The notes under the pieces were generated by a model. That model was not told where the DNA came from, ran no database searches, and saw nothing but the letters and a program-made list of their open reading frames with translations. Shown piece by piece: positions 63,847-64,000 of a stretch of 64,000 bases of DNA; within the stretch, counting starts at the first letter, position 1; every line of letters starts with the position of its first letter. The DNA lies in contig DASSGH010000138.1 in the NCBI GenBank assembly GCA_035693615.1, positions 1 through 64,000 on the forward strand, written 5' to 3'. The translations under genes and the position numbers were made by a program. The DNA comes from VAZQ01 sp035693615. GTDB lineage: Bacteria; Pseudomonadota; Alphaproteobacteria; Rhizobiales; Xanthobacteraceae.

Positions 63847-64000
63847 GTCTTCCTCCAACGTTTTTGCCTCACGTGCGACCTTGCTCGAAGCGGGAGCGCA
63901 GGGTGCGCGCGTTGAAGACTGACAACATCTCGTCGTTGCGACAAGCGGGCATGCGCGGTCGATCGGCGCCGGCCGCCTCCGCGGTCAAATGCCGTCATTC

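Overview
The window is GC-rich chromosomal DNA from an alphaproteobacterium, most likely a member of the Hyphomicrobiales near the Nitrobacteraceae/Xanthobacteraceae (Bradyrhizobium, Rhodopseudomonas, Pseudolabrys type). This placement is an inference from gene content and order: rho, mnmE-mnmG-rsmG-parA-parB, holA-lptE-leuS, lolA-ftsK, doubled glnK-amtB, and the hopanoid-transport genes hpnL, hpnM and hpnN. No rRNA, CRISPR array, insertion sequence or intact prophage is visible. One tRNA (Gly, anticodon GCC) is present.

Region 1 (1-13.1 kb) is an origin-proximal housekeeping block. It holds the end of rho, a thioredoxin-domain (DUF255) protein, the tRNA U34 modification pair mnmE/mnmG, rsmG, the chromosome partitioning pair parA/parB, and on the minus strand leuS-lptE-holA. 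Two 14-bp palindromes matching the core of the parS centromere site lie at 4117-4130 (between mnmE and mnmG) and 6226-6239 (inside rsmG), 2.8 and 0.7 kb before parA.

Region 2 (13.1-35.7 kb) is ordinary core genome. It covers DNA repair (ada coupled to a 2OG-Fe(II) oxygenase; xthA), a PLP-homeostasis protein, an L,D-transpeptidase, an OmpR-type response regulator with a cyclic-nucleotide-binding protein, lolA, ftsK and a DapC-like aminotransferase. Two tandem glnK-amtB modules for ammonium sensing and uptake follow, then tesB, a Ubi hydroxylase, a GST, a Trm112 protein, a LON-domain protein, CnoX, a YbaK deacylase, a carboxymuconolactone decarboxylase-like protein and a TPP enzyme. Short GC-rich inverted repeats sit between genes at 27.5, 29.9 and 30.6 kb.

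Region 3 (35.9-50.8 kb) is accessory. After tRNA-Gly come an orphan peptide-type substrate-binding protein, a broken DUF3800 gene, several small secreted proteins, a VasI-like protein without a type VI locus, a cytochrome c remnant, a membrane-anchored methyltransferase, a phytase-like protein, a frameshifted FAD oxidoreductase, a polysaccharide deacetylase, an LLM flavin oxidoreductase, a DUF1330 protein and an orphan Tat-exported molybdenum hydroxylase large subunit.

Region 4 (50.9-58.9 kb) is an envelope lipid-traffic cluster: hpnL, a GT4 glycosyltransferase of different base composition, a MlaA-type lipoprotein, the RND exporter hpnN and the MlaC-like hpnM. Together they probably move hopanoids and/or phospholipids between inner and outer membrane.

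Region 5 (58.9-64 kb) is sparsely coding. It holds a SnoaL-like protein, two unrecognised proteins of 279 and 209 aa, small proteins and a frameshifted cupin. Three or four genes in the window are broken. No clearly new multigene system is demonstrable from sequence alone. The best leads are the lipid cluster with its embedded glycosyltransferase, the duplicated C-terminal tail motif near 38.8/39.4 kb, and pairs of tiny overlapping ORFs at 52.2 and 62.2 kb.
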